From positions 1 to 32,030 of the forward strand of contig NZ_JARQWV010000039.1 in the NCBI RefSeq assembly GCF_029543245.1: a stretch of DNA of 32,030 bases, written 5' to 3'. Positions 7,733 through 17,679 of this stretch are shown piece after piece; within the stretch, counting starts at the first letter, position 1; each line of letters begins with the position of its first letter. The stretch comes from Caulobacter endophyticus (GTDB taxonomy: Bacteria; Pseudomonadota; Alphaproteobacteria; Caulobacterales; Caulobacteraceae). Position numbers and translations under genes: made by a program. Below the pieces are notes generated by a model, which saw only the letters and a program-made list of their open reading frames with translations, was not told the DNA's origin and made no database searches.

Positions 7733-8353
7733 ATGAACGCCAAGACCCTGAAGTCTGGGCCGCCGTCTCGCATCGGCCTTTCCGGCATGAGAGCGACGCG
7801 CGGCCGGATCCTGGGCGTCGCCCTGCTGGCGATGCTGTCGCCGTCCGCCGGCCTGGCTGACTCCGTGATCGTCATCGGTGGCGGAGGCATGGCCAAGGAC
7901 TGCTCCGAGGCCGTGATCCGAGGTCGCTCCGACGACGACACCATGCGCCTGTGCAATTCGGCGCTGGAGGTCGAGACCCTGTCGATGGGCGACCGCGCCC
8001 GCACCCTGGTCAATCGCGGCGTGATCCAGTTACGGCGCCAGGCCTATGTCGAGGCGCGGGCCGATTTCGACGAGGCCGGCCGGATCGAGCCAAAGCTGGG
8101 CGAGGTCTATGTCAACCGGGGTGCGGCCCTGGTGGCCGAGGATCGCTTCGCCGAGGGGCGCAGCGAGATCGACCGGGGGCTGGCCCTGGGCGTCGAGCGG
8201 CCCGAGCGCGCCTACTACAACCGCGCCCTGGCCAACGAGAACCTCGGCGACGTCAAGGCGGCCTATCACGACTTCCAGCGCGCGGCCGAGCTCGATCCGA
8301 AATGGACGGCGCCGAAGGAAGAGCTGGCGCGTTTCTCGTTCAAGAGCCGCTGA
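7733..8353 (+). CDS. Exported tetratricopeptide (TPR) protein
   Basis: The 206-residue protein has a long, basic N-region and a hydrophobic signal (GRILGVALLAMLSPSAGLA, about 26-44), so it is probably periplasmic. From about residue 80 there are two to three TPR units (ARTLVNRGVIQLRRQAYVEA; YVNRGAALVAEDRFAEG; YYNRALANENLGDVKAAYHD). TPRs mediate protein contacts; no catalytic motif is seen. Start ATG 7733 follows GGGAGA. The first 20 residues are unusual for a signal peptide, so an internal start at the later MRATRGR is possible. It is followed at 43 bases by another exported small protein, suggesting an operon. Confidence 0.8.
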   Translation: MNAKTLKSGPPSRIGLSGMRATRGRILGVALLAMLSPSAGLADSVIVIGGGGMAKDCSEAVIRGRSDDDTMRLCNSALEVETLSMGDRARTLVNRGVIQLRRQAYVEARADFDEAGRIEPKLGEVYVNRGAALVAEDRFAEGRSEIDRGLALGVERPERAYYNRALANENLGDVKAAYHDFQRAAELDPKWTAPKEELARFSFKSR

Positions 8354-8396
8354 GGCCGCGCTTTTCCGGCGCGCGGGGCGGCGACGGAGGCGTGAC

Positions 8397-8786
8397 GTGA
8401 AGCGGGTCCTGGCGATGAGGGTTGCTGCGGGTCTGGCGCTGGCGGCGAGCGGGGCGAGCGCTCAGACCGACGCAGGCCTGGCCCAGGAGCGCGCAGCCGC
8501 CCGGATGGAGATCGAGGCCCTGCGCCAGGAGCAGATGGCGCAGGCTCGGCAGGCCCAGGCCGCCCGCGATCGCGCGGCGGCGGCCCAGACCCTGCGCGCG
8601 TTGCAGGCGCAGGGGGCGAGCGCCGGCCGGCCCTATCGTACGCCGCCGGCCGAGGTGCTGCCCGAGCGCGGCGATCCGTCGGCGGGACTGTCGCTGCGGC
8701 TCGACCAACTGGACCGCTTGACCGACGCCCGCCTGGCGCGGAGCAATGAGGTGCTGCGGGCCATCAAGCCCGCTTCGGAACGCTAG
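8397..8786 (+). CDS. Small exported coiled-coil protein, unknown function
   Basis: The 129-residue product starts at GTG 8397, six bases after a GGAGG site. A signal peptide (MKRVLAMRVAAGLALAASG, cut after ASAQ) is followed by a highly charged Ala/Gln/Arg-rich helix (about 30-75, e.g. QEQMAQARQAQAARDRAA), which should form a coiled coil. A proline-containing linker and a second helix (LDQLDRLTDARLARSNEV) complete it. I do not recognise a family. Position between the TPR protein and the zinc peptidase, all on one strand with short gaps, suggests co-expression and a periplasmic role. Confidence 0.75.
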   Translation: MKRVLAMRVAAGLALAASGASAQTDAGLAQERAAARMEIEALRQEQMAQARQAQAARDRAAAAQTLRALQAQGASAGRPYRTPPAEVLPERGDPSAGLSLRLDQLDRLTDARLARSNEVLRAIKPASER

Positions 8787-8799
8787 GGATCTTCGGCTC

Positions 8800-9648
8800 A
8801 TGGAATGGGAAGGCGGACGACAGTCCGGCAACATCGAGGACCGGCGCGGCCTGGGACCCGTGGCGGCGGCCGGCGGCGGCATCGGCGCCCTGGTGCTGGC
8901 GGCGGTGGGCTATTTCGTGTTCGGCGTCGATCCGCAGGCCACGCTGAACGCCGTGGAGGGCGCGCAGGCCCCGGCGGCCCAGCAGCAGGAAGGCCGGCGC
9001 GGCTCGGTGCAGGACGAGGGCGGCCGCTTCGTCGACGTCATCGAGACCTCCAACACCGACGTTTGGGGCCCGATCTTCGCCCGTTCGGGCGGCCGCTACG
9101 TCCCGCCGACCTCGGTCGTGCTCTATGACGACCAGACCGGCACGGGTTGTGGTCTTGGCCAGTCGGCGATGGGACCGTTCTATTGCCCGGCCGACCGCAA
9201 GGTCTATCTCGACCTCAGCTTCTGGAACGAGCTGGAGAGCCGCTTCGGGGCCAAGGGCGAGTTCGCCCGCGCCTACGTCATCAGCCACGAGATCGGCCAC
9301 CACATCCAGAACCAGCTGGGCGCCACCCGCCAGGCCGACCGCCTGGGCCGTCGCGGCGCCGAAAGCGGCTCGGTGCGGCTGGAGTTGCAGGCCGACTGCT
9401 ACGCGGGGGTCTGGGCTCGCCACGCGCCCGAGGTTTCCAGCATCCGCATCACCCGCGCCGACATCGAGGACGGCCTGGGCGCGGCCGCCGCCGTCGGCGA
9501 CGACGCCATCCAGTCCAAGGCGCAGGGAAGGGTGATGCCCGACAGCTTCACCCACGGCACCAGCGAGCAGCGCATGCGCTGGTTCGGCAAGGGCTACGAC
9601 GCCGGCCGACCCGCCGCCTGCGACACCTTCGCGACGGACGAGCTGTAA
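8800..9648 (+). CDS. YpfJ-type neutral zinc metallopeptidase
   Basis: The 282-residue protein is anchored by one membrane helix (about 22-42), with its catalytic part outside the cytoplasm. It begins with the family's MEWEGGRQSGNIEDRRG and contains the zincin motif HEIGHH (H163, E164, H167), plus LELQADCYAGVWA about 40 residues later, which supplies the third ligand in this family. Length matches the family (about 280-300). The substrate is unknown for the family in general. The ribosome site is weak. It ends three bases before the convergent stop of the unknown membrane protein. Confidence 0.92.
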   Translation: MEWEGGRQSGNIEDRRGLGPVAAAGGGIGALVLAAVGYFVFGVDPQATLNAVEGAQAPAAQQQEGRRGSVQDEGGRFVDVIETSNTDVWGPIFARSGGRYVPPTSVVLYDDQTGTGCGLGQSAMGPFYCPADRKVYLDLSFWNELESRFGAKGEFARAYVISHEIGHHIQNQLGATRQADRLGRRGAESGSVRLELQADCYAGVWARHAPEVSSIRITRADIEDGLGAAAAVGDDAIQSKAQGRVMPDSFTHGTSEQRMRWFGKGYDAGRPAACDTFATDEL

Positions 9649-9651
9649 GGG

Positions 9652-11763
9652 TCAATGGGGCTGCTTGTCGGCGGCCTCGTCCTTCTGGCTAGGTCGGGCG
9701 CGCTTCCAGATGTCTTCGGCGAACACGGCCCCGACGAAGCAGGTCGCGAGCAGGCCAAGATAGCTGGTTTGGCCGCCCTCGTGGAACATGCGCGATCCGG
9801 CCTGGCCGAACAGAAACACCGTGAAGGCCGCTCCCAGGCCGTGCACGAGTACGCGAGCCGGCGCCTCGCTGACCGCGATGCGTTCCTTCACTATGAGTCG
9901 CCCGTCCCTGATGACGTACTCAGGGCAGGAATAGACCACATTGTTGCTACTGGCCCAATGCAGGCGCATCGCGGCGTTGATGTTCATGATCTGAGCGTCG
10001 AGGTCAGAGGCGGACGGCGCGCCCTTGGCTTTGGCGAAAAGTTCCTTGGCGTCGCTGTTCAGCTGGTCGATCGCGGTCTGCAGCTTGGTGGGCATTTCTC
10101 TCAAGCGGCGCTCGGGGCTGTCGGGCCGGCCCAGCATGCGGATTGCCGCGCCGAAAAGCCCGAAACCGATCATGCCGACAATGAGCAGAGCGGGCTTGGG
10201 CAGGCCCTCCATCCAGCTGAAGACGATCTTCTCGATGCCGGGCTTGTGGGGCGGCGCTAGTTGCTTCAGGTCGGACGGTGCGCTGTTCTCGCCCGCGCCC
10301 ATGGTCGTGGTTGTGCACTTTTGGGCCAGCGCCTCTGCGAAGGAACTGGTGGGGGTCAGGTTTTCGATCTTCTCCTTGTCTTTCCCTCCGAGAACGAGTT
10401 GAATGCTTTCAATAACTTTTATGCATTCGCGAACCTTAATTCTATTATATAGTACGCTATTGTAATATTCATTTACGAGTTGCGTGGTGTATAATTCGAA
10501 GTCATTCTTTGATAGCTGTTTGTATTCGTGGATGAATAGATTTGTGTATTTGCTTTTGAGGTCGTTTCGACCTTGTTCGTACTTGTCGTTCATCAGGTAG
10601 TGGCGTTCGAGGCCGTGTTGCAGGAGTTGGAGCTGGGTTGATCTGGCGACCTGCTCCTGTTCGGTCAGGGCCTTGTCGTCCTTTTTCACCGGCGCTGTTC
10701 CGAAGCGTTGGCTCAGGGTGAAGGCCATCAGCGATTGGGTGTCGGCGGAAATCTTGGTTAGCCGGTCGGCCGAGGTCGCGCTGGCCTCGGCCGCATCCAG
10801 TCGCTCCCGGAATTTTTCCAGGTCGAGGGGCAGTTCCTCCATGGTCAGAAACAACAACGATCCGACCGAAAGGTAGGTCGCGGGCAGAAGAAGCGCCGCA
10901 TATACGATCGCGGCGACCCACTTCGGATAGGAGACGATCGTCTCGCGCAGTCGCTTGACGGGGGGCAGTCGCTGGGCGCCGTTGTCGGTAGCTCCGTAGA
11001 ACTCCAGGCGGGCTTCGTTCAATGCCCGACCAAGCAGCAGCGTCCCGCAGAGAACGATGGTGAACAACAGGGTCGCGGCCGCCAGGTCGTCATAGGACGG
11101 TCTGGCCTCGTCCTTTGCGGGTGGGGCCGTCTGGTCGCCGGGCGCTCCGGCGCAATCGCGCGTCGGCGTCGTGTATGTCCCGAGGATCGTCCCGTAGCCG
11201 ACCGTGCAGTCCGCCTTGGCGTCCGTCATGAAGGCGAAGGTTTCGCCTACCAGCGTCGAGCGGAGGACGGGGCGCAGTTGCCGCGACACGGCTTCAGGCT
11301 GGCTGCTCTTCGATGCTTCGGTCTGTTCTATGGTCATGGCCGTCGCCGTGAGCGCCGGGGTGATCTTGAACGCGGCGACGAACGAGCGCTCGACGAGCCG
11401 GCCAAGGGCCATCGGCGGAAGCGGCGAAGCCAGGGTCGCCAGGGCTACCGCGGTGATCACGGTCAGCCAGGCCCTTTCGCGTACCCGGCCCCTGGAGGGG
11501 CTGGGCGAGAGGTCGCGAAGGCTTGCTATGCCGACCATCAGCGATAGCCCGGCCCAGCCCGCCAGGAGCGCCGACGTCATCAGCATCATCCACATGGCGG
11601 ACATGGCCACGTCCAGTGAAGCCTGGAAGAACAGCGTCGCCAGAATGGCGAGGACCGCGATCGCGCTGGTGATGATCAGGCGCGCGGCTGAGAGCGTTCT
11701 AACCAGGCGGACGAGGCGGATCCTCGCCGAACGAAACCAGCGTTGCGCTGCATGACTGGCCAT
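9652..11763 (-). CDS. Large polytopic membrane protein of unknown function, with AT-rich insert
   Basis: I do not recognise this 703-residue protein. ATG 11763 has a strong GGGGGAGG site five bases upstream. Hydrophobic segments lie near 28-50, 55-80, 99-121, 226-246, 281-307, 522-543, 634-655 and 667-685. The positive-inside rule puts 122-225 (C186, C204) and 308-520 (C447, C483) in the periplasm, and 544-633 in the cytoplasm. The large periplasmic part is helical and charged. Residues about 402-462 are encoded by 10381-10560, where I count 61 G/C in 180 bases (34%), with many Lys, Asn, Tyr and Ile codons, against well above 60% around it. This points to recent acquisition or a fast-evolving domain. 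The gene stands alone between zinc peptidase and thiC. Confidence 0.85.
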   Translation of the reverse strand: MASHAAQRWFRSARIRLVRLVRTLSAARLIITSAIAVLAILATLFFQASLDVAMSAMWMMLMTSALLAGWAGLSLMVGIASLRDLSPSPSRGRVRERAWLTVITAVALATLASPLPPMALGRLVERSFVAAFKITPALTATAMTIEQTEASKSSQPEAVSRQLRPVLRSTLVGETFAFMTDAKADCTVGYGTILGTYTTPTRDCAGAPGDQTAPPAKDEARPSYDDLAAATLLFTIVLCGTLLLGRALNEARLEFYGATDNGAQRLPPVKRLRETIVSYPKWVAAIVYAALLLPATYLSVGSLLFLTMEELPLDLEKFRERLDAAEASATSADRLTKISADTQSLMAFTLSQRFGTAPVKKDDKALTEQEQVARSTQLQLLQHGLERHYLMNDKYEQGRNDLKSKYTNLFIHEYKQLSKNDFELYTTQLVNEYYNSVLYNRIKVRECIKVIESIQLVLGGKDKEKIENLTPTSSFAEALAQKCTTTTMGAGENSAPSDLKQLAPPHKPGIEKIVFSWMEGLPKPALLIVGMIGFGLFGAAIRMLGRPDSPERRLREMPTKLQTAIDQLNSDAKELFAKAKGAPSASDLDAQIMNINAAMRLHWASSNNVVYSCPEYVIRDGRLIVKERIAVSEAPARVLVHGLGAAFTVFLFGQAGSRMFHEGGQTSYLGLLATCFVGAVFAEDIWKRARPSQKDEAADKQPH

Positions 11764-11802
11764 AGGCGCCTCCCCCAAGGCGGCTGCAGGGTCCGGTCGT
11801 GG

Positions 11803-11831
11803 ATCATGTTGTTGCAATCAGTAATTGTAAA
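11803..11831 (-). promoter_or_regulatory. Putative promoter of the unknown membrane protein gene
   Basis: Read on the minus strand, TTTACA (11826-11831) and CATGAT (11803-11808) are separated by exactly 17 bases, a sigma-70-like arrangement. It lies about 40 bases ahead of the start at 11763. The surrounding sequence is relatively AT-rich. Confidence 0.4.
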
Positions 11832-11863
11832 GCGGCTCTATCAGCGCGCCGCGCCCCAGCCTC

Positions 11864-11891
11864 TTGACCCGCGCGTCAATCCTCCTAGTGT
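11864..11891 (+). promoter_or_regulatory. Putative housekeeping promoter of thiC
   Basis: TTGACCC (11864-11870), 13 bases, then CCTAGTGT (11884-11891) fits the Caulobacter sigma-73 pattern. The predicted start of transcription (about 11898) falls immediately before the TPP aptamer, which is what a riboswitch-led transcript requires. It diverges from the membrane protein promoter. Confidence 0.5.
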
Positions 11892-11899
11892 CCGGCCTG

Positions 11900-11985
11900 T
11901 TCACCGGGGGGTCGCTGTCGCGGCTGAGATTGGGCTTGAGCCCTGACCCGTCGAACCTGATCCGGGTCATGCCGGCGAAGGGAGG
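11900..11985 (+). promoter_or_regulatory. TPP riboswitch (THI element)
   Basis: The conserved cores are present: GGGG-TCGC entry stem, GGCTGAGAT (11922-11930) in the pyrimidine-sensing arm, then ACCCGTCGAACCTGATCCGG (11946-11965) and the closing ATGCCGGCGAAGGGAGG. It lies about 90 bases ahead of thiC, the most common riboswitch target. Binding of thiamine pyrophosphate should lower thiC expression. Confidence 0.95.
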
Positions 11986-12043
11986 GAACGCGGCGTGGGA
12001 GCGTACAGTCCAGGCCGTAAAACCGACTTAGCTCGACACGTCC

Positions 12044-12069
12044 GGGTCTCTTCAGTGCTTGAGGAGCCC
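12044..12069 (+). promoter_or_regulatory. thiC: Shine-Dalgarno-sequestering hairpin (riboswitch expression platform)
   Basis: GGG (12044-12046) and CTCTTCAG (12048-12055) can pair, with one bulged T and a few G-U pairs, to TTGAGGAG (12059-12066) and CCC (12067-12069). The thiC ribosome site AGGAG (12062-12066) is buried in this stem. I see no T-run terminator between aptamer and start, so control is predicted to be at translation. Confidence 0.55.
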
Positions 12070-12074
12070 GCAAC

Positions 12075-13913
<1,839 letters not shown>

Positions 13914-13953
13914 GCGCGGCTTCCCAAAAGTCGCTCTTGCGATGAAGCTGGCG

Positions 13954-13983
13954 GGGCTCGGTTCTTGGGAACCGGGCCCTTGT
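13954..13983 (+). terminator. Probable thiC terminator
   Basis: GGGCTCGGTTC (13954-13964) pairs with GAACCGGGCCC (13969-13979) across TTGG, with 11 pairs including one G-U. Only a weak T-run (TTGTCAT) follows, so termination may be partial. It lies 40 bases after the thiC stop. Confidence 0.55.
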
Positions 13984-14128
13984 CATGTGGAGGCTGAACC
14001 GGGCTGGACCTCACGACCGTTCCCAAATCCGTTCCTCCCCGCGACGGCGGGGAAACTCGGCGAGAGATGTGACCCTACTGGCGATGCCCCGTGTGGCTAG
14101 GGTTTGCGAGACCTGCTAGCCTCACTTC

Positions 14129-14290
14129 ATGAACCAACGCGCGGACATCAAGCTCGTGGAGGAAGCCTTGAAGGAGGCTGACTGGAAGGCGCGTCACGGT
14201 ACGCGTGAGGAGCGCTCGGGCAAGTTTCTGGGGAAGCAGGCGGCGGTCGAGAAAGCGGTCGCGGTGCTTCAAAAGAAATCCGGCGACTGA
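14129..14290 (+). CDS. Small basic/charged helical protein, unknown
   Basis: The 53-residue frame begins MNQRADIKLVEEALKEADW and ends VLQKKSGD. Composition is strongly helical and charged with normal codon use, supporting a real gene, and antisense frames here look like shadows. No cysteine or other catalytic motif is seen. There is no clear ribosome binding site. It precedes the S41-like peptidase by 22 bases on the same strand, so they may be co-transcribed. Function unknown. Confidence 0.6.
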   Translation: MNQRADIKLVEEALKEADWKARHGTREERSGKFLGKQAAVEKAVAVLQKKSGD

Positions 14291-14312
14291 TCCCTGACTA
14301 TCGGGGGGGGGC

Positions 14313-15662
14313 ATGAAGGTTCTGGCCGGCTTCAGTCTAATCGCGGGGCTGCTCCATGCCGCGCCTGTCGTAGCGGCGCGGGCCGATTTCCGTCCTACCG
14401 TCGAAACGGGAGCCGTCGCCAAGCCCCTCCAAGGCGTCTGGCGCTCTCGCGGTTACGGCTGGGTCGTGCGGTTCGACGCCTCCGGTTCCAGCCTCTACCA
14501 CCTGGCCGGCGACGACTGCTGGCGCGATCCTCGCCCCGAGGCCGATCCCGACGGCGTGCTGAAGCTGTGGCGGCCGGTCGGCGGCGCGATCGAGACGGCG
14601 GGCGGGGCCGATGGCACGGTCTATCGCTTCGATCGGCTCAAGGCCCTGCCGGCCGCCTGTTCGACGGTGCGGCCATGGACGTTTGAGCGGACCCTTGCCG
14701 TCGTCGCCGACACCTTCCAGGCCTACTACCCGCTCTCCAGCGAGCGCGGCCTCGACTGGGGCGCCCGGAGGCGCGCGGCCTTCGCGACCCTGGGCGAGGC
14801 GCCCGACGACATGGCGCTGTGGAAAGCGCTGGACGTGCTGCTGCGCGGGACCAACGACGCACACGTGGCGCTGGACGGGATCGTTGGCGGTCGGCCGCGC
14901 ACCCGGCGGCTGGGCGAGGCGGCGGCGCTGGTGCGGGCCAAGGCCGCGCCGGGCGGCGAGGCGGCCCGGGCGCGGGCCTGGCGGGCCGACGTGCTGGCCG
15001 CGCCGCTGGGCGTGCGTGAAGCGGCCAGCGGGCGGATCCTGTGGGGCCGCCAGGGCGAGGTCGGCTATCTGGCCGTGATGGCGATGGGGGGCTTCGACCC
15101 GCCGGCGGGCGACGACGAAATGGCTCTGCTCGACGCCACGCTGGACGAGGCCATGACCGCCTTCGTCGGCGCCAAGGCGGTGATCGTCGATGTGAGCGAC
15201 AACCGGGGCGGCTACGACGTCATCGCTCGCCGGATCGCCGCCCGCTTCGCCGATCGTCGGCGAGAGATCGGGTCGAAGGTCGCGGTGGGCGGGGACGGCG
15301 TCGCCCAGGCGCTGTTCATCGCCCCGTCGGACCGCCCTCGCTATCTAGGCCCCGTCTGGCTGCTGACCAGCCAGGTCACGGTCAGCGCCGGCGAGACCTT
15401 CGTCCTGTCGATGCGGGCGCTGCCCAATGTGAGCCAGGCGGGGGAGGCGACGCGCGGCGCGCTGTCCGACCAACTGCAGAAGCCCTTGCCGAACGGCTGG
15501 CGCTTCGCCCTGCCGGCCGAGGTCCACCGCGACGCCGACGGCAAGGTGGTGGAGGGCGAGGGTGTCGTTCCCCCGGCGCCGCTGCCGGTCTTTCCGCCCG
15601 ATGACCCGGAAGGTCACGCCAAGGCGCTGGATCGCCTGCTGGCCCTGATCGGCGGGGGCTGA
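14313..15662 (+). CDS. Exported S41-family peptidase-like protein
   Basis: The 449-residue protein has a signal peptide (MKVLAGFSLIAGLLHAAPVVA) and should act in the periplasm. After a divergent N-terminal half (about 25-240), the C-terminal half carries S41 (tail-specific/tricorn-type) marks: VIVDVSDNRGGYDVIARRIA and, later, LLTSQVTVSAGETFVLSM with the probable nucleophile S358. No PDZ domain is evident, which places it nearer the tricorn/IRBP branch than CtpA. Its start codon is separated by one base from a run of nine G (14303-14311) that serves as the ribosome site. Substrate unknown. Confidence 0.82.
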   Translation: MKVLAGFSLIAGLLHAAPVVAARADFRPTVETGAVAKPLQGVWRSRGYGWVVRFDASGSSLYHLAGDDCWRDPRPEADPDGVLKLWRPVGGAIETAGGADGTVYRFDRLKALPAACSTVRPWTFERTLAVVADTFQAYYPLSSERGLDWGARRRAAFATLGEAPDDMALWKALDVLLRGTNDAHVALDGIVGGRPRTRRLGEAAALVRAKAAPGGEAARARAWRADVLAAPLGVREAASGRILWGRQGEVGYLAVMAMGGFDPPAGDDEMALLDATLDEAMTAFVGAKAVIVDVSDNRGGYDVIARRIAARFADRRREIGSKVAVGGDGVAQALFIAPSDRPRYLGPVWLLTSQVTVSAGETFVLSMRALPNVSQAGEATRGALSDQLQKPLPNGWRFALPAEVHRDADGKVVEGEGVVPPAPLPVFPPDDPEGHAKALDRLLALIGGG

Positions 15663-15740
15663 ATTTTTTCGTGGCCCCCCTGTCGGCTTTCTCCGCGTTG
15701 GAACGTCCTAGGGGCGCAACAACGATCCAGGGAGGATCCC

Positions 15741-16094
15741 ATGACCTATGTCGACGGTTTCGTGGTCGCCGTGCCCAAGGCCAATGTCGAGCGCTACAAG
15801 GAGATGGCCACCCTGGCCGGCACGATCTGGATGGAGCTGGGCGCGCTGTCCTATGTCGAGGCCATCGCCGACGACGTGCCCTACGGCGAGCTGACCTCGT
15901 TCCCCCGCGCCGTCCAGTTGAAGGACGACGAGGTGACGGTGTTCTCGTGGATCACCTATGACAGCAAGGCCAAGCGCGACGAGGTGATGGCCAAGGTCAT
16001 GGAGGACGAGCGCCTCAAGCCGTACATGAACGACATGCCCTTCGACGGGAAACGCATGATCTTCGGCGGCTTCGAGAGCCTGGTGGAGTACTGA
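15741..16094 (+). CDS. DUF1428 (YbaA-like) protein
   Basis: The 117-residue cytoplasmic protein matches the family end to end: MTYVDGFVVAVPKANVERYK, a central FSWITYDSKAKRDEVMAKVM, and the C-terminal MPFDGKRMIFGGFESLVE. The fold is a dimeric alpha-beta barrel (ferredoxin-like), and the function is not established. A good GGGAGG site precedes the ATG. It stands alone, converging with the truncated TPR gene. Confidence 0.93.
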   Translation: MTYVDGFVVAVPKANVERYKEMATLAGTIWMELGALSYVEAIADDVPYGELTSFPRAVQLKDDEVTVFSWITYDSKAKRDEVMAKVMEDERLKPYMNDMPFDGKRMIFGGFESLVEY

Positions 16095-16097
16095 GGC

Positions 16098-16460
16098 CTA
16101 CTGGGGCTTCACGGCCTCGGCGCCGGTCACGATCTTCACGTCCATGGCCTGCGCTCCCGCACGAAGCTTGGCGATGTAGTCCAGCTCGTGCTTGGCGCCG
16201 GCGTGATCCGGCTCGGCCTCCAGCGAAGCCCTGTAGGATTCCTCGGCTTCGTCGAGGCGACCGAGCTCGATCAGGCTGAACCCGCGCGAGCGCATCAGCC
16301 GCGCCTTGCTCAGGTCGTCGGAGATCAAGAGCGTGCTGAAGTGCGCGAAGGCGCCGTCGTACAGGGCCAGAGCGTCGGCGTGCCGCTTCAGCGCGGTCAG
16401 CGCCATGCCCTTTTCGGTGACGAGCATGAAGTTGTCGGGCTCCCCCGGTGAAGCTCCAGG
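16098..16460 (-). pseudogene. 5'-truncated TPR protein gene
   Basis: The reading frame is TPR-like from its first residues (EPDNFMLVTEKGMALTALKRHADALALYDGAF, then RSRGFSLIELGRLDEAEESYRASLEAEPDHAGAK), but it is closed upstream by a TAG at 16461-16463. Only the ATG at 16427, which lies inside a TPR helix and has no ribosome site, could start it (109 residues). Homologous architecture would need a signal peptide and more repeats before this point. I infer deletion of the 5' part with a breakpoint near 16460. A short cytoplasmic TPR protein from 16427 is the alternative. Confidence 0.6.
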
Positions 16461-16547
16461 CTAGGCCATGCTTGTGGCGATGCAAGCAAAGGGTGCGGTC
16501 GTGGAGGCTGCATGCCAAGGCTATGGGGTGGCGGAACGGCGGCCGCC

Positions 16548-16967
16548 ATGCCGCATTCCATGGTCATGCTCGAACTCGTTCTCGACCTCTGCAATCTCGT
16601 CGGCGGCTTCCTGCTGGCGATCGGCCTGCTGGTCCTTGTGCCGAGGGCCGGCGACGACCTGGCGCGGTTCGCCGCGCGCATGGCGCCGTTCGGCTGGATC
16701 GTCGGGATCGCGGCCCTGGTCTGCGGCGGTTACTTCCTGATCGTGCACCTCGTCTCGGGGCCGCACGTCTTCCATTTCGAGATCGTCGGCCTCGCCGTCG
16801 GGGTCCTGCTGCTGTGGGACCGCCTGCGGGCGGGTGCATTGGCCCGAAGGCTGGGCGGATCGGGCCAGCTGCCGACCAGCGGTTCGCAAGGCGCGGGACT
16901 GGTCTTGGCGATCTTCGGGATCATCGCCATGATCGTCGGGTTGCAGGGTCTGCTGACGCCCGATTGA
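16548..16967 (+). CDS. Small four-helix inner-membrane protein, unknown
   Basis: The product is about 139 residues from ATG 16548; ATGs at 16512, 16560 and 16566 are alternatives and none has a clear ribosome site. Four hydrophobic segments are visible: LVGGFLLAIGLLVLV, GWIVGIAALVCGGYFLIVHLV, VGLAVGVLLLWDRL and AGLVLAIFGIIAMIVGLQGLL. A short basic loop (RLRAGALARRLGG) should be cytoplasmic. I do not recognise the family. The sequence just upstream may mark the deletion that truncated the neighbouring TPR gene. Confidence 0.7.
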   Translation: MPHSMVMLELVLDLCNLVGGFLLAIGLLVLVPRAGDDLARFAARMAPFGWIVGIAALVCGGYFLIVHLVSGPHVFHFEIVGLAVGVLLLWDRLRAGALARRLGGSGQLPTSGSQGAGLVLAIFGIIAMIVGLQGLLTPD

Positions 16968-17036
16968 CGGGTAACGACCGCTTAAGGGGCGAGGCGCAGA
17001 CTCAGCGGCAAGCACGATGCGGTCAGGGAGGCCGTC

Positions 17037-17429
17037 ATGTCGTCCACCGTCACGTCCAGCACGCGTCGCTTCAGCGACCATTTCGAGCCGCAGGACATAG
17101 ATCCGCAGGAACAGCGGCGGCTGCGCGGCCACCTGGAGCAGATCGACTACACAGCCTTCGTCTCCAATCGCGAGATCATGGCCCAGGCCCTGGGGCGGCT
17201 CGACGCGGGCCATTTCCAGAAGCTGGCCGTGACCACGGCCCAGGCGCGGGCGCGCTGGGCGGCCATGGCCCTGTCCATCGGCCAGTCGGGCCGCGCGCCC
17301 GATGCGGCCGAGGTCGAGAAGCTGGCCGCCTTGCGCCAGGCCTATGACGAACTGACCGCCGCCTATGAGGCCCTGCGCAGGATGGTCGAGCGCGGCTATG
17401 TCGCCTATGGGCTCGCCGCCTCGTCCTGA
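17037..17429 (+). CDS. Hypothetical cytoplasmic helical protein
   Basis: The 130-residue protein has a GGGAGG site ahead of ATG 17037. It lacks signal and membrane segments. It is rich in Ala, Arg and Glu and predicted almost all helical (e.g. EQRRLRGHLEQIDYTAF, VEKLAALRQAYDELTAAYEA), the second part likely forming a coiled coil. No catalytic motif is seen and I cannot name a family. It is followed by an inverted repeat that may end its transcript. Confidence 0.75.
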   Translation: MSSTVTSSTRRFSDHFEPQDIDPQEQRRLRGHLEQIDYTAFVSNREIMAQALGRLDAGHFQKLAVTTAQARARWAAMALSIGQSGRAPDAAEVEKLAALRQAYDELTAAYEALRRMVERGYVAYGLAASS

Positions 17430-17446
17430 TCTTTTGAAAACGGGTT

Positions 17447-17490
17447 CGCGTCGGGAGAAGGTTGGGGGGAAGGGGCCTCCTCCCGACGCG
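17447..17490 (+). terminator. Inverted repeat after the 17037 gene, possible terminator
   Basis: CGCGTCGGGAG (17447-17457) and CTCCCGACGCG (17480-17490) are perfect 11-bp arms with a 22-base G-rich loop. No T-run follows, so a protein site or rho-dependent stop is also possible. The rest of 17491-17679 contains a short TTTCC/GGAAA hairpin at 17652-17666 and nothing else I can support. Confidence 0.35.
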
Positions 17491-17679
17491 TCCGCCATGG
17501 AGCGCCGCAACCCTGCCGGAGGTTGTGCGCGGGCGGTTCGGGCCGTCGCCTAGGGAGCGCCGTCCGAGCGAGTCGCCGCACCTGCGGCCTCGGATCGAAT
17601 GTGCTCTTTATAGTTGTGCCCAGCAATCCATTTTTTCCACCGAGGGTCGAATTTCCCTAAAGGAAAGCTTGGCCGTGCG

